Of a stretch of 64,000 nt of DNA, positions 47,393 to 55,863 are shown piece by piece. Under the pieces are notes generated by a model. That model saw nothing but the letters and a program-made list of their open reading frames with translations, searched no databases and was not told the DNA's origin. Source of the DNA: Symsagittifera roscoffensis (taxonomy: Eukaryota > Xenacoelomorpha > Acoela > Convolutidae); assembly GCF_963678635.1 (NCBI RefSeq), contig NW_026971079.1, forward strand, positions 62,001 to 126,000, read 5' to 3'. Every line of letters begins with the position of its first letter. Within the stretch, counting starts at the first letter, position 1. The position numbers were made by a program, and so were the translations under genes.

Positions 47393-47648
47393 TATTAAAA
47401 TTTCATTAACGAGAATAGAGCGTATTGATTGTAGTGGCCAAATTGTTCAGAGGAAGGAGCAAATAATAATTTCCGAAGAAGAGTTGTCTACGTTGAAGAG
47501 GTTTTTTCCAGTTATTGATCAATTTGTATACTTCCAGAGATTCAAGTTTATCAGAAATATTAGCCAGCAAGCGAGGAGTATATCTTCCCGAACTAGTCTT
47601 AGTACCCAAACGTCAGCCAGGAGCTCAGATGGATCTAAGCAGCAGTGA
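47307..47648 (+). CDS. PC4-like ssDNA-binding protein 1
   Basis: 113 residues. The central part (about 23-72) has the beta-strand/helix pattern of the PC4/p15 DNA-binding fold: GDIKISLTRIERI, a turn, EQIIISEEELSTLKRFFPVID. In PC4 the equivalent of the last phrase is a strand (G-I-S-L) followed by a helix starting T-x-E-Q-W. The C-terminus is Ser/Thr-rich (SISSRTSLSTQTSARSS). It overlaps the previous frame by 86 bases. Likely coats single strands made by protein-primed strand displacement. A second such gene is at 54,878-55,237. Confidence 0.5.
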   Translation: MNNSERSAKVETYLSPNSMLCAWMTPEGDIKISLTRIERIDCSGQIVQRKEQIIISEEELSTLKRFFPVIDQFVYFQRFKFIRNISQQARSISSRTSLSTQTSARSSDGSKQQ

Positions 47649-47811
47649 ATTGCCAGATGAGATTAAGACGATTGTGAAAGAGGATACTGTGAAGAAAATA
47701 ATGTACTACAAAAAAACTGCAAATATCCCAGCAAACTTTGTTTTAGAAATGCATGACATAAATGATAGAGATTTCACACGTTATGAAATTTTTTACTGTT
47801 CTCAAAAGTAA
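47629..47811 (+). CDS. Small Polinton protein (60 aa)
   Basis: Starts at ATG 47,629, overlapping the stop of the previous gene by 20 bases, and ends YEIFYCSQK. It is charged and has no recognisable domain. Kept because the overlap pattern matches its neighbours and there is no other use for the 163 bases before the next gene. Confidence 0.4.
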   Translation: MDLSSSELPDEIKTIVKEDTVKKIMYYKKTANIPANFVLEMHDINDRDFTRYEIFYCSQK

Positions 47812-47883
47812 TTTAAATTTTTACAAGCTTCATTCACAGAGAGAAAAAGTCTAACACAGTCTGTAGAACAAATAGTTTCTCAA

Positions 47884-48168
47884 ATGTCAGAAGCAACAAC
47901 AGCAGTAGATGAACCTGACGCAATATTAGTAACAGAGTTTGTTTATAACGAGACAAACAGTGAAAAAAAATCATGGAAGTTTTGTAACAATGTAACTTTG
48001 CCAAGGTCTGAAGTAGTTTTTGTTGCGCAAATGGTAGTAATTCTAATTTTACTAACTTTCTGCATTCTCAAACTTTCTTTCACTAAATTAAGTTGCGAAG
48101 AAACGTCAGTTTGGTTCTCGATTTTATCAGGCTTGGTTGGTTACGTACTACCAAACCCAAGAATATGA
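47884..48168 (+). CDS. Small membrane protein next to the packaging ATPase
   Basis: 94 residues with two hydrophobic segments: VVFVAQMVVILILLTFCIL (about 44-62) and VWFSILSGLVGYVLP (about 76-90). The N-terminus is acidic. The stop overlaps the ATPase start as ATGA (48,165-48,168), a coupling arrangement. Small two-span proteins at this position are common in invertebrate Mavericks in my recollection. A role in particle membrane association or exit is inference. Confidence 0.65.
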   Translation: MSEATTAVDEPDAILVTEFVYNETNSEKKSWKFCNNVTLPRSEVVFVAQMVVILILLTFCILKLSFTKLSCEETSVWFSILSGLVGYVLPNPRI

Positions 48169-48866
48169 ATAAAGTGATTGATACTTCGACAAGAATTTTT
48201 ATGGCGATAGTGGGACCTTCAGGATCCGGGAAAACTGAGTTAATTTTGAAACTTCTGATGGGAAATACTTTTTACCCTAAATTTGGAACCGTTCTATATC
48301 TTTACAAAGAGATGCAACCTGCATTCTCAGAAAAAGTGTCTTCTCGCGAAGTGAATGTGGAGTTCAAGAAATTCGACGGATTCGAATCTGTGAGAAAATT
48401 AGAAAATGTTCTTCTAGTTTTCGATGATTCATGTGAAGACATCTATAATGACAAGGAATTTGTTAGGTTAGCGACAGCGGGTAGACATAGAGGGATAGAT
48501 GTAATATATGTAAAGCATAACTTGTTTCAACAAAGTCGATGGTCGCGTACGATTGATTTGAACACTTCACACATCATTCTGTTCAAATCGCCTCGCGACG
48601 TTCAGCAACTAGATCTACTAGGAAGACAATTGAATGTATCAAAATTTTTGAGAAACTGTTACGAATTAGCTACCAGAGACTCTTTTGGACATCTTCTAAT
48701 CGACTTGGACCCCCGTACATCAGATTGTTTGAGATATTGTTCAAATATCACACCACCTGGGCCAACAGTTTTTTATTTACCCTTATCTGAAGCAGAAACT
48801 ACTCCAATCACAAATGAAAAAGAAAAACTTATCTATTCTGCGGCATATGGTACAACTGAAACCTGA
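48165..48866 (+). CDS. ATP: FtsK/HerA-type genome-packaging ATPase
   Basis: 233 residues from ATG 48,165, chosen over an upstream ATG because it overlaps the previous stop and gives the usual length. Walker A GPSGSGKT is at 17-24 and Walker B LLVFDD at 83-88, followed by a conserved RLATAGRHRGIDVIYVKHNL, the sensor and arginine region of A32-like packaging ATPases. It pumps element DNA into the capsid and is one of the hallmark Polinton genes. The domain is complete with no break. Confidence 0.93.
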   Translation: MNKVIDTSTRIFMAIVGPSGSGKTELILKLLMGNTFYPKFGTVLYLYKEMQPAFSEKVSSREVNVEFKKFDGFESVRKLENVLLVFDDSCEDIYNDKEFVRLATAGRHRGIDVIYVKHNLFQQSRWSRTIDLNTSHIILFKSPRDVQQLDLLGRQLNVSKFLRNCYELATRDSFGHLLIDLDPRTSDCLRYCSNITPPGPTVFYLPLSEAETTPITNEKEKLIYSAAYGTTET

Positions 48867-49119
48867 CCAGCTAAGAAGATTAATTAGAAAAACTTCAAAT
48901 CGTGAGATCATAACACTTATTTGTGAATGTTTGCTCAATGTAGTCAATGGAAACGTACCCGTTAAAATCGCAAACATCGAACAATTCGAGACAGCATACA
49001 AATACTTAATAACTCCAAAAACCAGTGCTGTCAAAAAACGTGCGATTATTTTAAGTAAAGAAGGCTTCCATTTAGTTCGACAAATACTTTATTTTTGTTA
49101 CAAGTACCTCACAACTTAA
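48847..49119 (+). CDS. Conserved small basic Polinton protein
   Basis: 90 residues from ATG 48,847 (overlaps the ATPase stop by 20 bases; an ATG 33 bases earlier is also in frame). Helical and basic: QLRRLIRKTSNREIITLICE, CLLNVVNGNVPVKI, and a C-terminal SKEGFHLVRQIL. I recall a family of similar proteins beside the capsid genes of Mavericks with N-V-x-x-G-N-V and a final G-G-F motif. The function is unknown. Confidence 0.6.
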   Translation: MVQLKPDQLRRLIRKTSNREIITLICECLLNVVNGNVPVKIANIEQFETAYKYLITPKTSAVKKRAIILSKEGFHLVRQILYFCYKYLTT

Positions 49120-49121
49120 CG

Positions 49122-49979
49122 ATGACTGCTGAAGAATTCATTCTAATTCCGAAACACTTATATGTTAAAGAGCAGCCACATGCTGCACGTGTTCTTCATG
49201 ATAATAATATTAAACATAAAAATGCTCAACTGTCCTATCTTAACCGGCTTAGACCCCAATTACTTCCACAAACTAGTAAGACTACTGCAACGAAGGAAAC
49301 ATTTACGGATAATGTTGAGCCCCAACAAGAACAGCTTAAACTGTTAACGGACGATGAAGAAGTACCGGTCGAACGTGTTAAAGACGAAATACTAGAAGAG
49401 AAACACAATAGACAGACCGAAAGGATTTTAGCACAGTTACAAGTTTTAGAAGACAAAAAATTTGTTAGAGCAAAAATCGTACTTGAAATCATAGAAAATT
49501 CAGAAAGAGTAACCATAAACCGTGACAATGAGGTGATATATGTAGATAAAGTACCAACAGGACTTAAAGCTACAATATTTTTATACGACATACAACAACC
49601 AACGAAAAAATTACACAATCCGGCGTTCATTAACATTTTAACTGCTCTCAACTTGAATGAAAACCTGGTAATAAATCGAAATGCCAAACACGCGGTTCAG
49701 TCAGCGCCTATTAACGCTCAAGAGAAACGAGAACCCGGACTCTCAAGAACCCGCTCAACGTCGCCCACTTGGCAGGAAAAAAGTAGTACAAACCTTAAGA
49801 GAAGTAAAAAACACAAACGAAAAAGTCTCAGCGGTAATAGAAAAACCCAAAACCAAAAACGTGAAAAAGAGTCAGTAGAAGGCTCTGACTCATACGGAAC
49901 GCCCCATAACGATTCAGATTCTCCAACGTCAGAAAAGACGAAGGCGCAAACGAAACAATGGGAAAATTACCAAGATTGA
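49122..49979 (+). CDS. Conserved Polinton protein upstream of integrase
   Basis: 285 residues from ATG 49,122, starting MTAEEFILIPKHLYVKEQPH, then a coiled-coil stretch (EVPVERVKDEILEEKHN) and a compact domain ending KLHNPAFINILTALNLNENL, VINRNAKH. The arrangement FVLIP-K-x-Y...domain with D-x-x-x-x-P-x-x-x-F is familiar from other Mavericks as an unannotated structural-cluster protein. The Lys/Ser-rich last 100 residues overlap the likely start of the integrase frame, so this tail may be a shadow. I would trust the first about 200 residues. Confidence 0.55.
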   Translation: MTAEEFILIPKHLYVKEQPHAARVLHDNNIKHKNAQLSYLNRLRPQLLPQTSKTTATKETFTDNVEPQQEQLKLLTDDEEVPVERVKDEILEEKHNRQTERILAQLQVLEDKKFVRAKIVLEIIENSERVTINRDNEVIYVDKVPTGLKATIFLYDIQQPTKKLHNPAFINILTALNLNENLVINRNAKHAVQSAPINAQEKREPGLSRTRSTSPTWQEKSSTNLKRSKKHKRKSLSGNRKTQNQKREKESVEGSDSYGTPHNDSDSPTSEKTKAQTKQWENYQD

Positions 49980-50901
49980 AGAAAAATTGTTGAAAACTAA
50001 ATACAGTGACAAAGGTCCCGCGTTATTTGGTAGTGTGAACAACTTGATAAAAGCAAGCAATTTGTCGCGAAAGAAAGTTAAACATTTCCTTCATACTGAA
50101 CCTGCTTACACAAAATATCGAACTGTGATCCGAAAAACGCCGCGACTCAAGGTCATAGTTTACGATATCGACGAAATCTGGTCATTAGATCTGGCCTTTG
50201 TTGATAAACTTGCCCAGTACAACCATGATGTTAAGTATCTGCTTGTTGCAGTTGACTGCATGTCCCGCTATCTCAGAGTGCAACCCTTGAAATCAAAGTA
50301 TGCTACTACAACAGCAGAAGCGTTCAAACTAATGATAACGACAAAACAACCGGAAAAAGTATGAGTGGACAAGGGCACAGAGTTTAAAGGGTCCTTCGAA
50401 GCATTATGTAAAAAGAAAGGCATAAACACATTTAGCACAGAGAGCGAGAAAAAGTCCGCATTCGCTGAGAGAAATATCCGTTCCTTGAAAAATCTTATTT
50501 ATAAGTACTTGGAGGATAAATGGACTTACTCATACATTGACAAATTGCAAGATTTTGTCAATGCAATTAATTCGAGAACAAATCGTGTCACAAATCTTGC
50601 ACCAAATAAAGTAACTAAAAAAGATGTTCCTCGCCTGATTTCATTAAGAGCAGAACAGTCTTTGAAGTTAGTTCGACGTCCAAAGCTTTATGTTGGTGAT
50701 TATGTTAGACTTGCCAAAGTAGACATACGTTTTCGCAAGGGTTACAAACAATCGTTCACCGATGAAGTGTTTGAAGTTTTTGACATACCAACACGAAATC
50801 CCCCAACATACAATTTGATTGATTCTAACAGAGAACCGATTGAGGGAAAATTTTACGAGTCTGAACTGATTCGCGTTCTGGAGAAGGACAATCATGACTG
50901 A
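49681..50901 (+). pseudogene. INT: Retroviral-type integrase (DDE) with two in-frame stops
   Basis: The catalytic core runs from about 50,150. WSLDLAFVDKL holds the first Asp, VDKGTEF at 50,365-50,385 the second, and AFAERNIRSLKN the Glu (50,467-50,469). The C-terminal segment KLYVGDYVRLAKVDIRFRK to NLIDSNREPIEGKFYESEL is a chromo/SH3-like end. A TGA at 50,362-50,364 lies exactly where these integrases have Trp before V-D-K-G-T-E-F. The same frame continues upstream of 49,987, basic and NLS-like (RQKRRRRKRNNGK), to a TAG at 49,876 and an ATG at 49,681. The 5' end is therefore uncertain. It inserts the element into target DNA. Confidence 0.85.
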
Positions 50902-51787
50902 GGGCACTTCCGACAGCCTTTTCACCCATAATGTTCCCCCTTCCTTCACAATTACCCTAGTTTCATCTGCATCAATGAACGTTTTTAAAGATAACACTCT
51001 GGCCAACTTCAAAAATCTCCTGAGTGAAGAAATAAATTTGCAAGGTGAATGGAGAGTAGCAGTTACAGAAATTACCTTCCCTACTCAGATAAACAACGTA
51101 ACTGACAACAACATTGTGTACTACAAAAAAGATCGGGTTATAGCAAGCATGAAAGTTGAGAAAGACAAGATTTCCAGACCTTACCTTGGAGAAACAGCAA
51201 AAATAACAAAAGGAGAATATACGAGCATTGATCAAATACTGGACGAGATTCGTCGAAAGACAGAATTAGAGAAAATGGATTACGTAATAGATCCAATAAC
51301 CAAACATCTTTCCTTATGGCTGCATTATTGGGAAGGTATAACTTTTTCAAGCCCGCAAATTCCTAGTCTACTTGGATTCAAAGGCGTCAGAGATGGAACT
51401 GGTTATCATATAGGTTACAAACAAGGAAGCACGAAACATAGCACATTCTCTACCCAAGATCTTATTGCTGACTATCCCGTTGATGTATGCGCTGGTACTC
51501 AGCTTATGTTTATTTATCTGGACATAATTCATTATCAAATAGTCGGAGACACAAAAGCACCCCTTTTACGAGTCATTGATACAAATCGTCGAGTGAAAAA
51601 CGGTTACGCATGTACAATTGAACCGAATCATCGTAAAGTGTTTAGTAATTTGGATTTTAAAAAACTTTTGGTCAATAATATTTCCAATATTTCTGTGAAC
51701 TTGCGCACAGAAACTGGAGGACTTGTTCCTTTCGCTGGAGGGGGAAAAGTTGTTCTGACTTTGAAATTTCAAAAGTTTAGCAATTGA
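50894..51787 (+). CDS. mCP: Minor capsid protein (penton-like, jelly roll)
   Basis: 297 residues, overlapping the integrase stop by 8 bases. It starts with PPSFTITLVSSASMNVFKDN, TLANFKNLLSEEINLQGEWR and VAVTEITFPTQINNV, the hallmark N-terminus of Polinton penton proteins (displaced Gly-Glu-W and E-I-x-x-P motifs), and ends with the strand GGGKVVLTLKFQKF. It forms the vertex of the icosahedral particle. It is unbroken. Confidence 0.85.
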   Translation: MTEGTSDSLFTHNVPPSFTITLVSSASMNVFKDNTLANFKNLLSEEINLQGEWRVAVTEITFPTQINNVTDNNIVYYKKDRVIASMKVEKDKISRPYLGETAKITKGEYTSIDQILDEIRRKTELEKMDYVIDPITKHLSLWLHYWEGITFSSPQIPSLLGFKGVRDGTGYHIGYKQGSTKHSTFSTQDLIADYPVDVCAGTQLMFIYLDIIHYQIVGDTKAPLLRVIDTNRRVKNGYACTIEPNHRKVFSNLDFKKLLVNNISNISVNLRTETGGLVPFAGGGKVVLTLKFQKFSN

Positions 51788-51792
51788 TCAAA

Positions 51793-52200
51793 ATGGATTC
51801 ATATTACCACAACCAAGCAAACCTACCACATTTCTCGGGGCATTATAGACAACGAGGCAGTGGCTTCGGTGCATTAGCCTTGGGAATAGGAAGAGTCGCA
51901 CTTCCACTGGCTCAAAAAATTGTGATACCCGCGGCTAAAAAAATCGGAAAAGAACTACTTCTTCAGGCAGCTCCAGAACTGATAGAAGTTGCAACAAAAA
52001 GAAAAAGTCCTAAGCAGGCACTCAAAAGCACCGTTAGAAAAACAATCAAAAAGCAAGTAGGAGGAGGAAGTAGATCTCGGAAAAGTCATCCGAAAAGAAC
52101 GACGGCGTTTAAACGAAAAACGAGACGCGTCATTCCCAGAAAACGAATAGCACAGAGAAGTCGCTCCGATTTCTTTACAAGGGTTAAAAATGATTTCTAA
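51793..52200 (+). CDS. Basic virion core-like protein
   Basis: 135 residues from ATG 51,793 (nearest ATG in frame, 5 bases after the previous stop). The N-terminus has a Gly-rich RGSGFGALALGIGRVALPLA amphipathic helix, then IGKELLLQAAPELIEVATK, then a strongly basic C-terminus (TRRVIPRKRIAQRSRS). It resembles adenovirus core/pVI-type proteins in layout, that is a membrane-active helix plus DNA-binding tail. Proteins of this kind sit between the two capsid genes in many Mavericks. Processing by the protease is possible but no consensus site is clear. Confidence 0.65.
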   Translation: MDSYYHNQANLPHFSGHYRQRGSGFGALALGIGRVALPLAQKIVIPAAKKIGKELLLQAAPELIEVATKRKSPKQALKSTVRKTIKKQVGGGSRSRKSHPKRTTAFKRKTRRVIPRKRIAQRSRSDFFTRVKNDF

Positions 52201-53506
52201 TTTAATCCCGAGTGAAGCAACTCACAGCTCCTTGGACTTATTTGAGAAACCGCCTTTACTTGTCACTTTTGAAAATGCATTCACCCAAAAAATTGGACCT
52301 TCCTACTCTCCTGATGGTCCTATGCTTGAGTTTGAAGTACTCGGCGACAGAAATAATTTCATCGATCTTCAACGTACTCGTTTGGAAATAGTTGCACGAA
52401 TTGTTCGAAGCAATGGAAACGTGCTTCGAACGCATGCTACAGAGGCGGCAAACAGAGATACGCCGTATTTTGTTAACAATCCTTTATCTTCATTATTTTC
52501 TGAGTGTACACTGTCTCTGAATGGTGAAAAAATATCAACTACCAATGCTAATTTTGCCCATAAAAGCTTTATTGAGACCGAGTTTTCATACGGTAATGAT
52601 GCCAAGAAAACATGGTTGGCTTGTCAAGGTTATTATTATGAAGAAAATCCATCAGCCATTGACGGTGCTGGAAGGAGAGCTGATGATGTTACGGAGCGTA
52701 AAGGTCTCGTTGCGGCCTCGAGCGAGCTGAAGCTATTTGGTAAAATTGCTTGCGACTTTTTGTCGTGTGACAAGCATCTACTTAGCGGTGTGACAATAAG
52801 ATTGTCTCTTAGACGTTCTCCTAATGATTTTGTTGTCATATCTGAAGATGCAGCTAAACACTACAAGGTCCAAATAATCGAAGCTAACCTCTATGTCAGA
52901 AAGATGACTGTGACTGACTATGTTCTCTCATCAATAGAAAAAACTTTGTTGAAGAACCCGGCAATTTACAATTACATCGAAGTAGTACCAAAAACGTTTC
53001 TCGCAACTGCAGGAGTACAAAGCTGGCGACAAGAGGATGTTTTTGCAAAAGAACCTGTTCGAAGAATGATAGTAGCAATGAGCATAAACGAAGCATATTT
53101 GGGTACTAATAGAACAAACCCTTTTCATTACCAGAAATTTGGGTTGAATGAGATCATTGTGTACAGAAACGGTCTACCCATTGCCGGAACTCCCATCTCA
53201 ACATCAGACAATAAAAGAATTTATTACAATACGCTTGAGGCTCTTGATTTTGTTTTAAACACTAGTCATGGAATCAGTCTCGCTAATTATGATAATCATT
53301 ATATTATGGCTTTTGATCTCACGTCTACTCAGGAGGCTTCACACGATTTTATTCATCCTGAATTGACCAATTGCACTATTTCGCTCGAACTCAAGTTTGA
53401 CGCAGGTCTCGGTAATAACGTCGAGTTATTGTTTATGGGAGAGCGTGCATCAACAGTTTATGTGCGTTCAGATAGAAAAATTACCAAAAACACTCTTATG
53501 ACCTAA
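52190..53506 (+). CDS. MCP: Major capsid protein (double jelly roll)
   Basis: 438 residues, overlapping the previous gene by 11 bases. Typical phrases are LLVTFENAFTQKIGPSYSPD, LEFEVLGDRNNFIDLQRTRL, VNNPLSSLFSECTLSLNGEK and TTNANFAHKSFIETEFSYG. Later come ATAGVQSWRQEDVF, ARKM-type loops (LYVRKMTV) and NNVELLFMGER near the end. These match Polinton MCPs, which form double-jelly-roll capsomers. Length is normal for the family and the frame is intact. Confidence 0.9.
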   Translation: MISNLIPSEATHSSLDLFEKPPLLVTFENAFTQKIGPSYSPDGPMLEFEVLGDRNNFIDLQRTRLEIVARIVRSNGNVLRTHATEAANRDTPYFVNNPLSSLFSECTLSLNGEKISTTNANFAHKSFIETEFSYGNDAKKTWLACQGYYYEENPSAIDGAGRRADDVTERKGLVAASSELKLFGKIACDFLSCDKHLLSGVTIRLSLRRSPNDFVVISEDAAKHYKVQIIEANLYVRKMTVTDYVLSSIEKTLLKNPAIYNYIEVVPKTFLATAGVQSWRQEDVFAKEPVRRMIVAMSINEAYLGTNRTNPFHYQKFGLNEIIVYRNGLPIAGTPISTSDNKRIYYNTLEALDFVLNTSHGISLANYDNHYIMAFDLTSTQEASHDFIHPELTNCTISLELKFDAGLGNNVELLFMGERASTVYVRSDRKITKNTLMT

Positions 53507-53951
53507 GATAGACATAGATAATCTTCAACTAGTAGAAATTATTAACCGTTGTAAACATTTGAAACATCGCTTTAGAGGTGTTTTTCCGGCAGATTTGCCA
53601 TGCTCTTCAGTACTGAAAAACGATAATACGTTCATGATTATGAATGCCTCACCATCGGATCAACCTGGAACCCACTGGTTGCTTTTTGCTCAAGCTGGAG
53701 GACAGATATTCTTCGCAGATCCTCTAGGTAAACGATTATGTGATTATCCCCTCGTGTACAAGAATATGCGACGTACAATTCACGAGGGAAATCAACTACT
53801 GTTGAAAAAACCAATACAATCAGCTGATTCAGTGTTATGCGGACTTTATTGTATTTATGTTGCTCATGTTATAATTACAAACAAATTTCCAATAGGTTTC
53901 AAACTTAATGATCATGATTTCATAAGATTTGCCAAACATATGTTATTCTAA
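53507..53951 (+). CDS. PRO: Adenain-like cysteine protease, no ATG start
   Basis: The open frame runs from about 53,512 (after a TGA) with IDIDNLQLVEIINRCKHL before GVFPADLPC. Active-site residues are visible: His in PGTHWLLFAQAGG, Asp/Asn position in FFADPLG, Gln in PIQSAD, Cys in VLCGLYCIYVAH. This is the adenovirus-protease (Ulp1-like) order H-D-Q-C. The start expected near 53,513 reads ATA where a Met codon would be, and the first in-frame ATG is internal (53,633). It processes capsid precursors. Confidence 0.85.
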
Positions 53952-54068
53952 AATAATTTATTGATGTTTTTGTAAAATTTATAAATTCGTATTTTTTTCA
54001 ATTCATTCTTATTAACAACAAAGTTTTTTTCTGCAAGTTTATGTGAACCGCGAAAAGTTTCATATCAA
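53952..54068. other. AT-rich gap after the protease
   Basis: Contains AATAATTTATTG just after the protease stop, a plausible poly(A) region on either strand. No gene. Outer, decayed continuation of the internal inverted repeat (GTTTCATATCAAG) lies at 54,057-54,068. Confidence 0.4.
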
Positions 54069-54161
54069 GTCCTTCGAAATATTAAGGCATGGCCGTTTGG
54101 TTTAAGGGGCAATAGCTAACCCGGCGTTGCTCGTCGCTACGCTCCTTGGGAACGCCTCCCG
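54069..54161. repeat. Internal inverted repeat, left arm
   Basis: 93 bases matching the reverse complement of 57,631-57,723 with a single mismatch (T/C in GCTCCTYGGGAACGCC). It is GC-rich compared with its surroundings. The arms bound a 3.47-kb module holding the only minus-strand genes of the Polinton. Confidence 0.93.
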
Positions 54162-54213
54162 CTTGTGTAGTAACATTTTTTTTTGATATACAAGAGCGAA
54201 AGAAAACCAATAT

Positions 54214-54840
54214 TTAAAACTTGAATTTCTTCTCCATGATAAATTTCACAAACAAAGTGTTTAAATCAATTTCCATACAACCATACCCACTTAAAATTAT
54301 GTCAATTATTTTAGAAAACTCAGCAGCGTTTTCACCATTCAAAATATTAGTAAAGCGTTCAATTGTTACGTTAGTTATCAGGTCAGTTTGAGATTGAACA
54401 GATTTAGTCTGAGAGCCGAAGCAAACTTGAGGCAATCGTCTGCGAAGTGGAACCCCACTAACATCTAAGTTGTTGATGGAGTTATAATTCACAGCTATTT
54501 TCAGTTTTTCCATCAGAGGGCCAGACAATTCATAGTTGGAGCAACCCAAAATTAAATATTTGAATGTAGAGAGAAGACAAGGAACAACGAAGGCTTTTGA
54601 AGTCATCTTGTTGAGTAAATCGGTAGACTCTTTCGTAAATTCGACCAGTACATGATAATGTTTTTCGTTGTCAATCGAATGGTTGCAAAAATCTAATTTA
54701 TTCGAATGGGAGGATACTGCAAAATTTGCTTTTGAAGCGAAGCCTGAAAAGTTGGGTTCATGATTCAGGATGAAAAATTTGTAATTTTTACGGAACTGTT
54801 TGAAATAATCAGGGGATTGCTCATACATTGCTTCAACCAT
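54214..54840 (-). CDS. Minus-strand protein with weak HUH-like motif (208 aa)
   Basis: An open frame on the minus strand with ATG at 54,840. It contains KHYHVLVEFTK, in which His-x-His sits between hydrophobic strands as in rolling-circle Rep (HUH) enzymes, but I see no convincing catalytic Tyr motif (candidates are YFKQFRKNYK near the N-terminus and FKYLI later). The rest is not recognised. It is convergent with the protease and lies inside the inverted-repeat module. The HUH idea is an inference with low weight. Confidence 0.5.
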   Translation of the reverse strand: MVEAMYEQSPDYFKQFRKNYKFFILNHEPNFSGFASKANFAVSSHSNKLDFCNHSIDNEKHYHVLVEFTKESTDLLNKMTSKAFVVPCLLSTFKYLILGCSNYELSGPLMEKLKIAVNYNSINNLDVSGVPLRRRLPQVCFGSQTKSVQSQTDLITNVTIERFTNILNGENAAEFSKIIDIILSGYGCMEIDLNTLFVKFIMEKKFKF

Positions 54841-54877
54841 TGCTTTGAAGTTTCAATCGAATAACGAGTTGATAATG

Positions 54878-55237
54878 TTACACAACCCGACAGTTATCAT
54901 CGTTTTCACTTTCGCATTCCTTTTCAGAGCATGAAAATTTTTTAGATTTGTTTCGCTTTTTTCTAAGTTTTTCAGTCACGTCGCAGTTTTTTGCTTTCGT
55001 CAACCTTTTGATTTTTGTATAATTGTCCGCCAAGGACTCGAATTCACCAGTTGACAAAGTTATTCCTTGTCGATACTTGAAAGTTCCCTCTTCGTCTTTT
55101 TTGTACAATTTGATAGTTATGTAAGTACCGGTCTGTGCGAATGTTTTTGCACCGACTCTAACTAAACGTTTATCATTCGAAGATATATCCCTAAAATCAT
55201 CGAAATAGTCTACATCCGTGTCAAGAGAAGCGTACAT
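54878..55237 (-). CDS. PC4-like ssDNA-binding protein 2
   Basis: 119 residues on the minus strand, ATG at 55,237. Residues about 25-82 follow the PC4 pattern: RLVRVGAKTFAQTGTYITIK, LYKKDEEGTFKYRQGITLST, GEFESLADNYTKIKRL. Residues 38-66 align naturally with the strands and the G-I-x-L-S/T-x-E-x-W-x-x-L helix start of PC4. The C-terminus is charged (LRKKRNKSKKF, SEKECESENDD). It lies 37 bases upstream of the 208-residue gene on the same strand, so the two are probably co-expressed. Likely replication ssDNA-binding protein. Confidence 0.6.
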   Translation of the reverse strand: MYASLDTDVDYFDDFRDISSNDKRLVRVGAKTFAQTGTYITIKLYKKDEEGTFKYRQGITLSTGEFESLADNYTKIKRLTKAKNCDVTEKLRKKRNKSKKFSCSEKECESENDDNCRVV

Positions 55238-55863
55238 TATAAATGAATAACAACCAACTAGTTTTTAGTGTGGAACGTTGAAGAATGACTGATCACAGTA
55301 TACGAGACAGATCATGCGCTCACAAAGTAAAAATTTAAATGATAACGTTTACGAGCGCCCTAAGCTATATTGATAAGACTTAATCACCAAGGATATAATT
55401 TCTTTAACGATAAACCTCTTTTCATATGGGTATTTAGTTACTTTTTCCCCCGGCTATTGTCTAAAAATCTTCTAGTGTTATTTATTGTGACGGTTATTTT
55501 AATGACTGTTATGAATCATGGTAATGAATTTCTAACAGCATAACAAAGAATGTCTGGCAAACTATCATGAAAACTTGATTTTGAGTGCTTTCGCCCGTAG
55601 CCACTATAATAAAGCTATCACATAAATCTAAAAAATCGGGTTTTCACATTCATTCCTAACATGACCTCAGGCGTCATGCTTAAAAGAATGAATAAAATTT
55701 GATAGCCTCGCCTAAAAAGTTATTAGCTTTGACCTAATTGAACTATGCCACCCCTTTCCTGATCTCATTCTCATTAATAAACTTTTCATACTTTTCATTC
55801 TCTCAATTTCATTTCGGTAGTTCAGTCATTTCATTTTAACAAAACTTTAAACCTCTTCAAGTC
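55238..55863. promoter_or_regulatory. Divergent intergenic region
   Basis: 626 bases between the minus-strand PC4-like gene and the plus-strand 238-residue gene, so it must hold promoters for both directions. I see no strong TATA box. There are CT-rich tracts before 55,864 (CATTCTCTCAATTTCATTTC). No small gene is evident. Confidence 0.4.

Noticed and set aside
47515-47628. Longer start for the 60-residue Polinton protein
   Set aside because: The upstream part is read inside the PC4-like gene in another frame with a non-ATG start, while the ATG at 47,629 fits the overlap pattern of the array.
49681-49878. Independent small gene overlapping the protein before integrase
   Set aside because: It is in the same frame as the integrase and is basic like an integrase N-terminus, so it is more likely the integrase's own start, now cut by a TAG.
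50362-50364. TGA as recoded Trp or selenocysteine (alternative genetic code)
   Set aside because: TGA is used as a normal stop by neighbouring genes, for example the packaging ATPase. The place is Trp and not Cys/Sec in the family, and I saw no SECIS-like structure. A point mutation is simpler.
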